Shown: in pieces, positions 11,961 through 23,200 of the stretch
Layout of the letters: every line of letters starts with the position of its first letter
How positions within the stretch are numbered: the stretch's first letter is position 1
Assembly (NCBI RefSeq): GCF_035582795.1
Contig: NC_134370.1
Span: 37,311,501 to 37,375,500, forward strand
Direction of reading: 5' to 3'
From: Mycteria americana
Taxonomy: Eukaryota > Chordata > Aves > Ciconiiformes > Ciconiidae
DNA: 64,000 bases
Notes under the pieces: generated by a model
Database searches by the model: none
The model's input: only the letters and a program-made list of their open reading frames with translations
What the model was told of the DNA's origin: nothing
Made by a program: the position numbers and the translations under genes

Positions 11961-14900
11961 AATTTAGGAGAATGACCGTGAAGTGACGAATGCTGGAGTG
12001 ATGCCTTCGTCCTCCCCGTGCGCCTGGAGGGCGGCACTGGAGAAGAGCGGAGCTGGGTGCGGGAGGATGCTGTTAGCTCAGGTGCTCCCTCCGGGGTGGT
12101 GGCGGCAGCTCTGCGTATTCTTGGCTTGGGAACAAGTGAGCGCAAACAATTACAGCAGCTTTACATCACTATTTTAAAATCAAGAATAATTTTAAAAAAA
12201 TGAGTATGTTCTGGGGCAAATCACTCCCTCTGTTTGCTGAGAAGAGGTCTTCGTGATGGCGTATTTCTCCTTCCTTGCAGAGTGGTTAAGAGACTTGGCT
12301 GCATGTTGCTATTCCTTACCGTGATCTACAGAGATCTGCAGAAGCCTCTGCTTGATCTCTGAGGGCGCAAAAAGAATGAGATCAGTGAGCGGGAAGGAAC
12401 TGGATCTGCCAGGGAGAAGCACAAACTGTTCTTCATACTCCAATTACCTGTCATTAACTTCTGACACAACGGACTTCTTCCCCGAGGGTGACCCAGCCGG
12501 TGCTGCTGCAGGGTGAGGCAGCAGTGTGAACACCAGCCCTGCTGCTGGCCCTCCTGGCTCAGGGAGAGGGCTGGGTTGAGGGTGTTTGCTGATCCCTCCG
12601 GCAGAAATTAATTCTGAATTCTGCATTCCAGTTACAAGCTTTTCTCAGTGTCAGAGCATACACAAGGTGGGCATGTTGAAACGTTTTTTTCACTAGTCGA
12701 GCAACTAAAGATAAGTTTACACGCTGGACACGTTTTTTAGCTTTTTTTCTAGGATTTTGCTTAGTACTGGGAGGAAAACCCATTGCAATTTATTTAAATG
12801 GACTCTGTTGGGAATCCAAGTGCAGTTTCGTTATTTAGCAGCCTCTCCTGTGATCCACCTTTATGCAGGTCAGGATATAAAAAAGGCCAGGACCAGGCAT
12901 ACTTCAGAGCAAGTGATTTTGCAAACTGTGCGTAAGAAAGGTTCTGTGTTTGGTGTCATTTTGCCCTGTAATGGAAAGCATTTAAAAAACCCCCAATAAA
13001 TGGGACGTCTTGGTCCAGCCATTAAACACTCCTTTGTATATCTAAAGAGGTAAGGTACTACAGGACTTCTCAGGATTTGTGGTTGTAAATTTATCAGTAA
13101 AGATCCAAACCAGAAATATGAAATTCATACACAGAGAAAATGAGATAGCTGACAAAGGCTAAACAATGCAGCACTTTTCAGGATAGCAAATACACAGGTT
13201 TGTTATTTAAAGGAGAGATGTGAACGATTTGCCTTTTTCCATTCTGCGTGTAAGAATGGAAGGAATGTACCAGCAGTAGCTGGTACACGTAGCAAATAGA
13301 GGAAAACATTTCATTCATTATCTTCTAAACTTCCTTTTCCTTTTATTTATGAGACTACCAGAGTAGTAACTGTGAATAAATACACTGTGAAGTAGATTTT
13401 AAATACTGTCATTCATTGTGCAATGTGTCCTCTGACCAGCATGTGGGGATATGTCCATGTACTTGAAGAGAACATTATATGCCCGCTACAGTTTTTACAT
13501 AGAAAAGTATTTTGGTATAACTGGCCTAACGCATTAAATAAGAAATTAAATATAAAGCATGAAACAACATACAATGTTGCACAAATCTCAACTTCCTTGT
13601 CTAATAGACATAGCTGTTTTATTTAAAAGAATTATTTTAGTCCTAAAATCAGCTTACTGTAAGTTAAATAATTCACATGTGTCTTCAAATAAAGTATAAG
13701 CCATATTTTTATTCCACTTACTACCTATCTTAGCAAATTTTCTTTTTGGTGCCAGAAAAGCCATATCCTACCTGTCTTAATGCCTTGAGAAAGCCCCTTC
13801 CTTCATGGGGCTGAAGATACACAGGCGGTGGGGGAAGGGAGTACCTACCCTGATGCCACATCACTGCTTGGACTCCCGGCCACTCAGTACAACCAATTCT
13901 GCATCCACTGGCATCAAATCTGCCAAAATGTGGTTCTGTAGTTGCAGTGGTCAAGAGAACTGTGGGTAAGCATACTTGCACCTCAAAATTCCCAATGTCT
14001 GTTCTAGTACTTGCAAAAAAACCCAGTATTTTGCAGTGATGCAAAATCCAGTGAACACAAGAAATGTAAATCTGGTTAACTTCAGGGAAGGGATTTATTC
14101 CTTCTAAATGCCTTAGCACAGAGGGTTTCTTGTTACAATTGCACAGCCGCCTTATTGATGGTCACAACAAGCAGGAAACTATTTTCAGTTGCCCTGCCAT
14201 TATTAAAATAGCAATGCTTGGCTACTGCCTGGTGATTGCTGTCAGCACAATTGTGTTTTTTTAAATTGTACCCCACTTAATCACCCATTCAGATAATACA
14301 AAAATGTAAAAATCATATGCAGTGTTAACTAACATATACTATATGCTTTATTACTGGAAAACATCTTTCAGTTTATATACATGTTTTTGAAGGCTACAGT
14401 GTTATGGCACAAAACTTTCTGTATAGCTAACAACAGGGATGGACTCTGCTCTCTGCCTCCATTTTATCCTGGCAACAGTCAGTACATACTTTATAAACAT
14501 TAATTCCTCATTTCAAACCCCTTTGTTTTATACTTTGATGTGTCACAGACCATGGAAAATAGAAATGGCTGTCCAGAACCGCTGATAACATGAAATTAGA
14601 GATGTCAGCATTTTGCTGTGAGAAATTACTAACCTTTGTATGAAGCCTTTGTGTAGAATATTCTTGATTAAGACAAAGGAAAGGCTTTAGAATGCAAATA
14701 GCCCTACAAACAAGGTATGGTCAGACCCTTTTAAGCCATTTCAGTTTTACATTTTATCCTTATGTTCTTCACAGTATCAATATTTGGATGTTAGTAATTA
14801 ATGAAAGTGCCTATGTAGACAGACAGACATAACTCACACATACACAGAGTATGTGTTTTATATGCTCTGCTACTTTATAGCTGAGCATGTTTTAGTTCTC

Positions 14901-17900
14901 TGCCCACCCTGCTCACTGTAATGATTCTGGCTAGCTCAAACGCAAATGTGCTTACCAGTAAGACCAAGTAATTATTAACTGATGGCGATATGCTGAAAAA
15001 AAATGAACAGTTTTTGACCTGTTTGTGAATGTAAATCACTGTGTAAATACTAAATCTAGAATATTGCAAGTTCTGTGTCTAACTTGAGGCACCTAATTAA
15101 GGGATCTGTTTAAGGATAAGCTGAGAAATCTATACCTTCAAGTAAGAAAAGCAAGAAGAAAACCCTGCAACACCCCATATCCCTCATCCTCTCAGGACAC
15201 AAAATATAGCTGAAATAGCCAAAAGAATGCAATTCATAGGATGACAGATGTAAAGAAAATGGAAAAGCAGCGAAGGACAACAATGAATCCTGGACAAGAA
15301 GACTACAATAAAGGAAATAAGCTGACCTTTGTATTAGGTATGAAGCTCTTGTTCTCACAAACTCCTGTGTGGATCCAATATCCCCAAGCCCACACAAATT
15401 GCAGCTGGCACTCGGAGTGACTACCCCATATCCTGGCAGTATGGTGGAAGCTGCGTAAGTGCCCAGGCACCTTCAGGTTGGGGCTGAAGACGCTGAACAT
15501 TTTCAAGCACCCCACACAGAGGGCTGAGAGTGCAGCCCCTTCGCACATGTGGCACATTCTCTTCCTATTGCAATGATGTTTCGCACTACTACATGAATTC
15601 TTCTGCTATATATATATCAGCAGGCCAGGTGCTAACTGAACACCAGGAAATTCTCATGTAATCTTTTGGGTTTTTTGGCTTAAGTGTTGGATGCTGAGAC
15701 ACCAGTTCCCATGTCATTAAACTGGGATTTTGGTCAGGCTGAAACTGATCTTTGATTTTTAAGATGCAATCCTACAGGAACACAAGATCAATAATTGAGC
15801 CACTTCTGCCCTGCAGAGACCAATTTGAGAACACGCTGAACCTCAGCTTACAAAATAGCAGCTCCAAGTGGTGCCACATGCTGCTGATTCTGACATGACA
15901 CTGTGTCTTTGCATGGCAGGATGATGAAGCACCCTAAAATTAGCCTTCTTACTATTTCGTAAAGAGCAGACAGAAAGGTAGCAGACTGCACTGAGGAGAA
16001 CAAAGAGGCACAGGAGAGGACCAGAACTGAGGCTCACACACAGGCTGGTCACAACACTTCATGGTGAGCACTCTTGGCTTCTTTGCAAATTTCCATGTTG
16101 GATTATTTAGTGTCATTTCTTATCCCAAGCACAGTGACCTGGTTGTGAAAGAAGAAAGGCACTCGTGCAAACAGAGGTGGGGTGGGGGGATCTGTTCTCT
16201 CAGTGGGCTTGGGAGACAGCACAGGGGAAAACTAACTGTGAAAATGACACGGATGGTCTCTTTTCTTAGAGGTGTGGTGGGAGCTGGCATTTCATTCACG
16301 GAATAAGTGTGTTGTTAATGGAACAGAACTGGGAATGGAAGAAAAAAAAGTGCTGGAAACCAGAAATACCACGATAAAGCCCCCTCTCTGTTGAGCCGGA
16401 CTGAATTTTTCCTGATATTCAGCTCTTTCTCCACCCCATTTCTTGGGTGAGAAAGTCCTTGGCTTTACAAGAAGTAAGATTTGAGAGAAAAAACTTCCAG
16501 GCAGTAGGAAGATAGGCATGGATGTGTTTGGGTATGGGAACAGAAATAGTGAAGGAAAAGTCCTAGACCAGAATAACAAGTGCAGATGAGGAGAAGAAAG
16601 AAACTGTAAGAAAACATTTTAATATCAGAGGGCACAATAGGCATGACATGAAATGGATGTTAGGGCTGATTGCTAGGAGAGAAGAAGACACAGCATGCGT
16701 CTCTAGGAAGCAGAGGACTCTGCCAACAGCTAGGTGTAATAGCCTGTGGCCCTGTGCCTAACCAATTGTCAGGACATGCTGTTTTCTTTATTCCTATGGT
16801 AGGACTCCGCAAAGAATAGCTGGGAAGAAAATAGTAACTGAGACATAAACTGTGACCAGTATGTTTAAACTACATCCAACTGTTTCTGCTATTAGTTATC
16901 GCTCAAAACTATGGGACTATTTTGCAACAAAGATATTTCTATTTAGTAAAGTTGGTTGGACAGTACTCTACAGCTTTTGTTATTTAATTCAGGAAAAGAC
17001 TCGTGATTTCACATGTATTACTGAAACCCAGAGGGGCATGATACTGTGAGATCTATTTTGGTGCAGTTAGCAACTGATAGATATTTGGTATAGCACAGAC
17101 TGAAATGTGGTGTCAAAGAGGTAAGGAATCTGTGCCATTTGTATCAACTAGAGTACAGGACATCTCTGTTCACAAAGTGGATTAAATATTCAGTGTGAAG
17201 ACTCTTGGACAGATGGAAAATTAGGTTTCTCTTGCAGAGGTTGTTAAGGGGCTCCACAGAAATTATACGTGAGCAGTCAGAGCTCAGAGTCCTTGGAGGA
17301 CTGTAACTCTGAATTTCCTATGACGTATGTCTCGACTGTAGCATTAGAATAAAAGATTTCAAAAAAATTTTGTTTGATTTTGGAGACAGAAGGGAAGTAA
17401 GCTGTATGAGATGAGCAATCAAATCCTCATAACTGTGTGAAAAATGGAATCACTGCTGCTACCCACTGCACCATTTGAATGTAGAGAAACCTATTGACTC
17501 CTCATGTTCCCAAAGATCTCCTATGCCAATACTTACTAAGCTCCCATTTAGGAAAGAAAAACTGCCACAAACTTGTAATCTTTCGTTTCTGTTTACTGAC
17601 ACTGGAGTTGTGCAAAATGCTAACAATCTTCTTGTTGATTTTTTAATATGAGTGATTTAGAGGCTCTTCCTTCTCTCCAGAAAATCTTGGGACAATGTTT
17701 TGGGGATAATGTTTCTTTGTTTATTTAGTCTATCAGCATACAAAAAACTGTTTTGATTTAAAACTTCAAGCTTGTAAAGGGGAGGCCAAAGCAACTATAT
17801 ATCATTTGGAAGCAGAAACAGTAGAGCAGCCACCCGTGCCAAACCTCCATTTTTTCTTGGATAGGGAGGGAGGTAGCAGTGATTCATCACTCATGTCTGA

Positions 17901-17992
17901 TTGATGAAGGCTTTCTTGTCATTAATGTCAGCAAGCCACTAGGAGACCACTAAATATGATCACTGATCCCAATCAGAAATGATCATTTCTGA
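11961..17992. other. Intergenic sequence, HERC4-MYPN interval, first part
   Basis: No recognisable host exon. The first 250 bp is still moderately GC-rich and could hold a divergent non-coding transcript from the HERC4 promoter. The rest is AT-rich unique-looking sequence. The longest open frame, 129 codons on the minus strand at 13730-14119, resembles nothing I know and has no start or splice context that supports it. Confidence 0.6.
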
Positions 17993-18088
17993 GGGGGAGT
18001 CGGCAAAACTGCCACCTTAGACTTCCGGAGGGCGGACTTCAGCCTGTTTAGGAGACTGGTCGACAGAGTCCCCTGGGAGGCAGCTCTT

Positions 18089-20104
18089 ATGGGCAAAGGG
18101 GTCCAGGAAGGCTGGACATTCTTTAAGGAGGAAGTCCTAAAGGCACAAGAGCGGGCTGTCCCCAGGTGCCGAAAGACGAGCCGGCGGGGAAGAAGACCGG
18201 CCTGGCTGACTAGAGAGCTCTGGCTCGAACTGAGGAGAAAGAGGAGAGTCTATGACCTCTGGAAGAAGGGGCGGGCAACTCAGGAGGACTACAGGGGTGT
18301 AGCGAGGCTGTGCAGGGAGAAAACTAGAAGGGCCAAAGCTGAGCTAGAGCTCAGTCTGGCTGCTGCTATAAAAGACAACAAAAAACACTTCTTCAAATAC
18401 ATTAGCAGCAAAAGGAGAGCTAAGGAGAATCTCCAGCCCCTAGTAGATGTGGGAGGAAACACAGTGACCAAGGATGAGGAAAAGGCTGAGGTACTTAATG
18501 CCTTCTTTGCCTCAGTCTTTATTAGCAGGGCCGAATGTTCTATGGGTACCCAGCCCCTGGAGTTGGAAGATAGGGATGGGGACCAGACTGGAGCCCCCAT
18601 TATCCAGGGGGAAATGGTGAGTGACCTGCTGCACCACTTAGACACTCACAAGTCTATGGGGCCTGATGAGATCCACCCGAGAGTGTTGAAGGAGCTGGCA
18701 GATGTGCTCACCAAGCCCCTTTCCATCATTTACCAGCAGTCCTGGCTAACTGGGGAAGTCCCTGCTGACTGGAGATTAGCGAATGTGACACCCATCTTCA
18801 AGAAGGGCCGGAAGGAGGACCCGGGGAACTACAGGCCTGTCAGCCTGACCTCGGTGCCGGGGAAGCTGATGGAGCAGATCATCCTGAGTGCTATCACACG
18901 GCATGTAGAGAATAACCAGGGGATCAGGCCCAGCCAGCATGGGTTCAGGAAAGGCAGGTCCTGCTTGACCAACCTGATCTCCTTCTATGATAAGGTGACC
19001 CGCCTAGTGGATGAGGGGAAGTCTGTGGATGTTGTCTATCTAGACTTCAGTAAAGCCTTTGACACGGTTTCCCACGGCATTCTCCTGGAGAAACTGGCTG
19101 CTCATGGCTTGGACGGGTGTACTCTTCGCTGGGTAAAGAACTGGCTGGACGGCCGGGCCCAGAGAGTGGTGGTGAATGGAGTTTACTCCGGTTGGCGGCC
19201 GGTCACAAGCGGTGTTCCCCAGGGCTCGGTGTTGGGGCCAGTTCTGTTTAACATCTTTATCAATGATCTGGACGAAGGGATCGAGTGCACTCTCAGTAAG
19301 TTTGCAGACGACACCAAGTTGTGTGGGAGTGTTGATCTGCTGGAGGGTAGGCAGGCTCTGCAGAGGGACCTGGACAGGCTGGATCGATGGGCTGGGGTGA
19401 ATTGTATGAGGTTTAACAAGGCCAAGTGCAAGGTCCTGCACTTGGGCCACAGCAACCCCATGCAACGCTACAGGCTTGGGGAAGAGTGGCTGGAAAGCTG
19501 CCTGGCAGAGAAGGACCTGGGGGTGTTGGTTGACAGCCGCCTGAATATGAGCCAGCAATGTGCCCAGGCGGCCAAGAAGGCCAATGGCATCCTGGCCTGT
19601 ATCAAAAATAGCGTGGTCAGCAGGACTAGGGAAGTGATTGTGCCCCTGTACTCGGCACTGGTGAGGCCGCACCTCGAATACTGTGTTCAGTTTTGGGCCC
19701 CCCACTACAAGAGGGATATTGAGGTACTGGAGCGCGTACAGAGAAGGGCAACGAAGCTGGTGAAGGGTCTGGAGCAGAAGTCTTATGAGGAGCGGCTGAG
19801 GGAGCTGGGACTGTTTAGCCTGGAGAAAAGGAGGCTGAGGGGAGACCTCATCGCTCTCTACAACTACCTGAAAGGAGGTTGTAGAGAGGTGGGGGTCGGT
19901 CTCTTCTCCCAGGTAACAAGTGATAGGACAAGAGGAAATGGCCTCAAGTTGCGCCAGGGGAGGTTTAGACTGGATATTAGGAAATTTTTCTTCACCGAGA
20001 GGGTTATCAAGCATTGGAACAGACTGCCCAGGGAAGTGGTTGAGTCGCCATCCCTGGAGGTATTTAAAGGACGTTTGGATGAGGTACTTAGAGACATGGT
20101 GTAG
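18089..20104 (+). CDS. CR1 ORF2 C-terminal part: reverse transcriptase, 671 codons uninterrupted
   Basis: The frame has no stop or frameshift over 671 codons from the first Met; coding similarity extends about 32 codons further upstream. Visible RT landmarks: [18 protein letters not shown] (fingers), motif A with catalytic Asp at about residue 319 ([11 protein letters not shown]), motif [11 protein letters not shown] at about 374, and motif C FADD with the paired Asp at 407-408. The C-terminal thumb and CR1-specific domain ([22 protein letters not shown]) are also present. All RT catalytic aspartates are retained. The APE-type endonuclease that should precede it is absent, so the copy cannot mobilise by itself as a complete element. 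The Met at 18089 is just the first in-frame Met, not a true start. Confidence 0.9.
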   Translation: MGKGVQEGWTFFKEEVLKAQERAVPRCRKTSRRGRRPAWLTRELWLELRRKRRVYDLWKKGRATQEDYRGVARLCREKTRRAKAELELSLAAAIKDNKKHFFKYISSKRRAKENLQPLVDVGGNTVTKDEEKAEVLNAFFASVFISRAECSMGTQPLELEDRDGDQTGAPIIQGEMVSDLLHHLDTHKSMGPDEIHPRVLKELADVLTKPLSIIYQQSWLTGEVPADWRLANVTPIFKKGRKEDPGNYRPVSLTSVPGKLMEQIILSAITRHVENNQGIRPSQHGFRKGRSCLTNLISFYDKVTRLVDEGKSVDVVYLDFSKAFDTVSHGILLEKLAAHGLDGCTLRWVKNWLDGRAQRVVVNGVYSGWRPVTSGVPQGSVLGPVLFNIFINDLDEGIECTLSKFADDTKLCGSVDLLEGRQALQRDLDRLDRWAGVNCMRFNKAKCKVLHLGHSNPMQRYRLGEEWLESCLAEKDLGVLVDSRLNMSQQCAQAAKKANGILACIKNSVVSRTREVIVPLYSALVRPHLEYCVQFWAPHYKRDIEVLERVQRRATKLVKGLEQKSYEERLRELGLFSLEKRRLRGDLIALYNYLKGGCREVGVGLFSQVTSDRTRGNGLKLRQGRFRLDIRKFFFTERVIKHWNRLPREVVESPSLEVFKGRLDEVLRDMV

Positions 20105-20171
20105 TGATGGTTTTTGGCAGTGTTAGGTTTATGGTTGGACTCGATGATCTTAAAGGTCTTTTCCAACCTAT

Positions 20172-20200
20172 ATGATTCTGTGATTCTGTGATTCTGTGAT
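20172..20200 (+). repeat. CR1 3' terminal octamer repeats
   Basis: Three and a half tandem TGATTCTG units directly after the CR1 3' UTR. CR1 reverse transcription initiates on such short repeats; this marks the 3' end of the insertion. Confidence 0.9.
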
Positions 20201-20202
20201 TT

Positions 20203-23200
20203 GAGGGGCACTGGATAGTCCCCACTTACCACACATATATTTACTTTCATAAAAGAACAATAAAGGGCTATTTCCAGCGTCTGGGCAGGGTTCTAGAGCA
20301 GCAAAATTACTCTTAAACATACATAGACGTAAATTTGAGAGAAGTCCTAAGCCTTGGATCCTTGGAGATTCAAGAGACATTGTTCCCGAGACTGTCCCAG
20401 GAAAACACACAGCATTTCCACAGTATCCAACTGAGACATAGCAGCTTCTGTTCACCCCGTGACCGAGCGGAGACATCCAAAACCAGGAAAGTCAGCTTGA
20501 AACTCCAATTTCATCAGAAAACACTTCCACAACATTTTTTAGCCAATAGGCTTGTAAAAAAATGTTGTGCCCAACGTGATAAAACTTTAGCAAATACAAA
20601 CAATTCAATACAGACAATATTGTATGCTTATAAGCTTGTAGCAAACTCAGCCAGGCAAACTGGCTCTTTAACAGACAGTATAAATATTACAAATTAAATT
20701 CCTTTGAGTATAACTTTTTTTTTAATAAAATGAATGAAAATAATGCTTATTTGGCCTTATGGCCAAGTGGTTGCTTTGTAATAAACAGCACTAGGATTAA
20801 AAATCACTTTTCCTGAGAGGCAAATGACAAGTGGTCTTTATAATTTTTCCTGACCTCTTGTTCAAGTTTGAGCCTCTAAATAGCTCATCACCATTATAAA
20901 CCTGTTTGGGTTATCTTCTGAGTTTATAATAACGATAAGCATTAAAACAGTCTGTTCATAACTATAATAATCCTTACTGGCTTCCCTGCAGAATTATAAT
21001 AGACATGAACCTAGAAGCATTTTGTTTAAAACTATTACAGATAGTCATAATTTCCAGTGAGTTATATCAGCAATGATGTCTTAAGAATCTAGCATTTGGG
21101 ATTACAGCGTCTGCACATTTTCAAGTCAAATTTATGAAAATTGTTATATTTTGGCTAAGATACAGTTTAGAATAGTTAATAGCAATACATACAATTTTAA
21201 AATTTTCACTTTAAAAGTTCCTACACCATTAGTTTTACAGCTAATTTTGACTGGGTACAGAACTCACTATTTGCCCAAGTAACAACAAACCAGATACTGT
21301 TATTATATCGATTTTCCTAATGTTTTCTAACAAAACCACAGCAAGTTAAAAGAAATACCATTTGACAAGTGGAATTAAAACATTTTTTTAAATATAATTT
21401 AAATTTACATATTGTGAAGTGAGATTTAAAAGCTCAGCAATTACCAAATAAATTTACATTTACAGCTATATTTCTGGAAACTTATAATTTTTAAAATATT
21501 TGAGAAATTAAAGATTTAAATACCATGCTTGCCTCTGCCATAATTTCTTTGAACATATAGTGATCAACATAAAAAGAATAAAACCGGAAACTAATAATAT
21601 ATTAATCGTCATATATTTTCTGATGTAAACATTTGGCTGCATCAAATCCTGCATCGCAGTATCTAGACCAGAGAGATCTTCACATCTCTGCAAAAGAACC
21701 ACAGGTTTTCTCTTGCTCCACATAAACAGAGAGCAAGTATTTCAGGATTAGGAAGCATAGAGTATGTAAAGAGTTTCTTTCCTAAGTTTTTCAAAACCAG
21801 GAAAGAAACAATACTGCTTGGAGCACTGTTATCCCTCCTTCATAGTTTCAATAACACAATCAAAAGGAGCCCATGAGACAGCACAGAAACTAGCTATATC
21901 TGCAAGGTGGAGACTGTTATTAGAGGCCTCATTCTTGGGAATCAAATTATTCACTGGTTCTTGGATTTTAAACTTTATTATCTTGACTAAAGGTGGGAAA
22001 ACTCTGGAATTTTTTCCCACTGAATACTTTCTCTTGGCCCTCCCTGGCCAATAAGTCAAAGCCATCGTTTTCCCTGCTTCCCTTTCCTCTAGGTCAAATG
22101 CTCAGATGGGTAAATTGTTTCTCAATGGAAGTCAATGGAACTAATGCCAACTTAAACTAATTGAGTCTTGATGGGTTTATATCACAGCTCAAAACCCCAC
22201 AACTGAGTATGTCAAGTATGACAAAATACATGTTTGTACTCCTTTTGTGCAGTGCAGTCAGCAAACTGAAATGCATTTCACATAAACTCTATCCATCACA
22301 GCATGGTAACAGCAGTTCTGGCTCCTCTTCCTGCTCCAGCTCCCACTTAAACTTCTCTATTCACTCAAACACCTTAAATCCTATTCAACAGCTCAATACA
22401 CAACAAAACAAATCTGCTGTATACAGGAGGAACTGTTTTCATATACGATACCCATGGGTTATAAACATTATGGTTGAGACTTTCTAAAGTATGTCTCTTC
22501 AAAATATGTATTTTGATTTTCAAAAAATGGTGAGTAAAGACTTACGTGACTGCCTCTAGTTACTCAAATGTCAAAATCTTGGCCAATATGAAGTTATATA
22601 AACACCCCAAAAGAGAATATACAACTGGATCTACACAGCCAATCCCTTAGCTTTTCAACAAATACGGAAGAAAATTGAAAGTATACCTTTTTAACTATTT
22701 AATGAAAACATAGGCTTGGTCTTTGTATCCTGTCTTTGAATTTCCAAACTAGTAAATATTTCTTCATAAAATAGATGTTCTCTTGATTTACTAAATTGTC
22801 CTGCTTTAACATTAAGCATATACTTTAAGAGTATTATGTTTAAAATTTAGTTCAAATATCGAGTTTCCACAGCCCCACACCACCAATTAAGCATGCCAAA
22901 AAGGTTTTGTTGTGCTTTAAGAGGCCTTTACTAATTAGATTAAATGAAAAACACTTACCATAATATTTGCATTTTCTTTCTAAGTGTCAGAGTTTGGAGT
23001 CTTCCAATATTCTTCCTTTTCTAAAGCAAAAAGAAGCGAGACGCTTAAAAAAGCATTTTCAAAGGCACCCTAGGCAGAAAGAAAATTCCTTTTTATAACT
23101 TGTGTGATAGCACATGGCATTACTATATGTCACTGATGTACCAGTTGGTCTAAACTTGGCTTGTAATATGTGTGGTTTATCAGATCAGAATGTATTTTAA

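Larger units (their letters stand above)
17993..20202 (+). mobile_element. CR1 LINE, 5'-truncated, plus orientation
   Basis: A non-LTR retrotransposon of the CR1 clade. CR1-like coding sequence opens right after an in-frame stop at 17990-17992 ([13 protein letters not shown]...) and runs through the reverse transcriptase to the stop at 20102-20104. A short 3' UTR with TTGGACTCGATGATCTTAAA leads to the characteristic CR1 octamer tail (TGATTCTG units, 20172-20200) in place of poly(A). The N-terminal endonuclease region is missing, the usual 5' truncation of this family. No clear target-site duplication was found, as expected for CR1. G+C content is far above that of the flanks. Confidence 0.93.

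Noticed and set aside
13730..14119. 129-codon minus-strand frame
   Set aside because: No recognisable domain, no promoter or splice context, low confidence of being coding; left as intergenic.
19040..20014. 324-codon minus-strand frame
   Set aside because: Antisense shadow of the CR1 reverse-transcriptase ORF; composition mirrors the sense codons and it has no similarity of its own.
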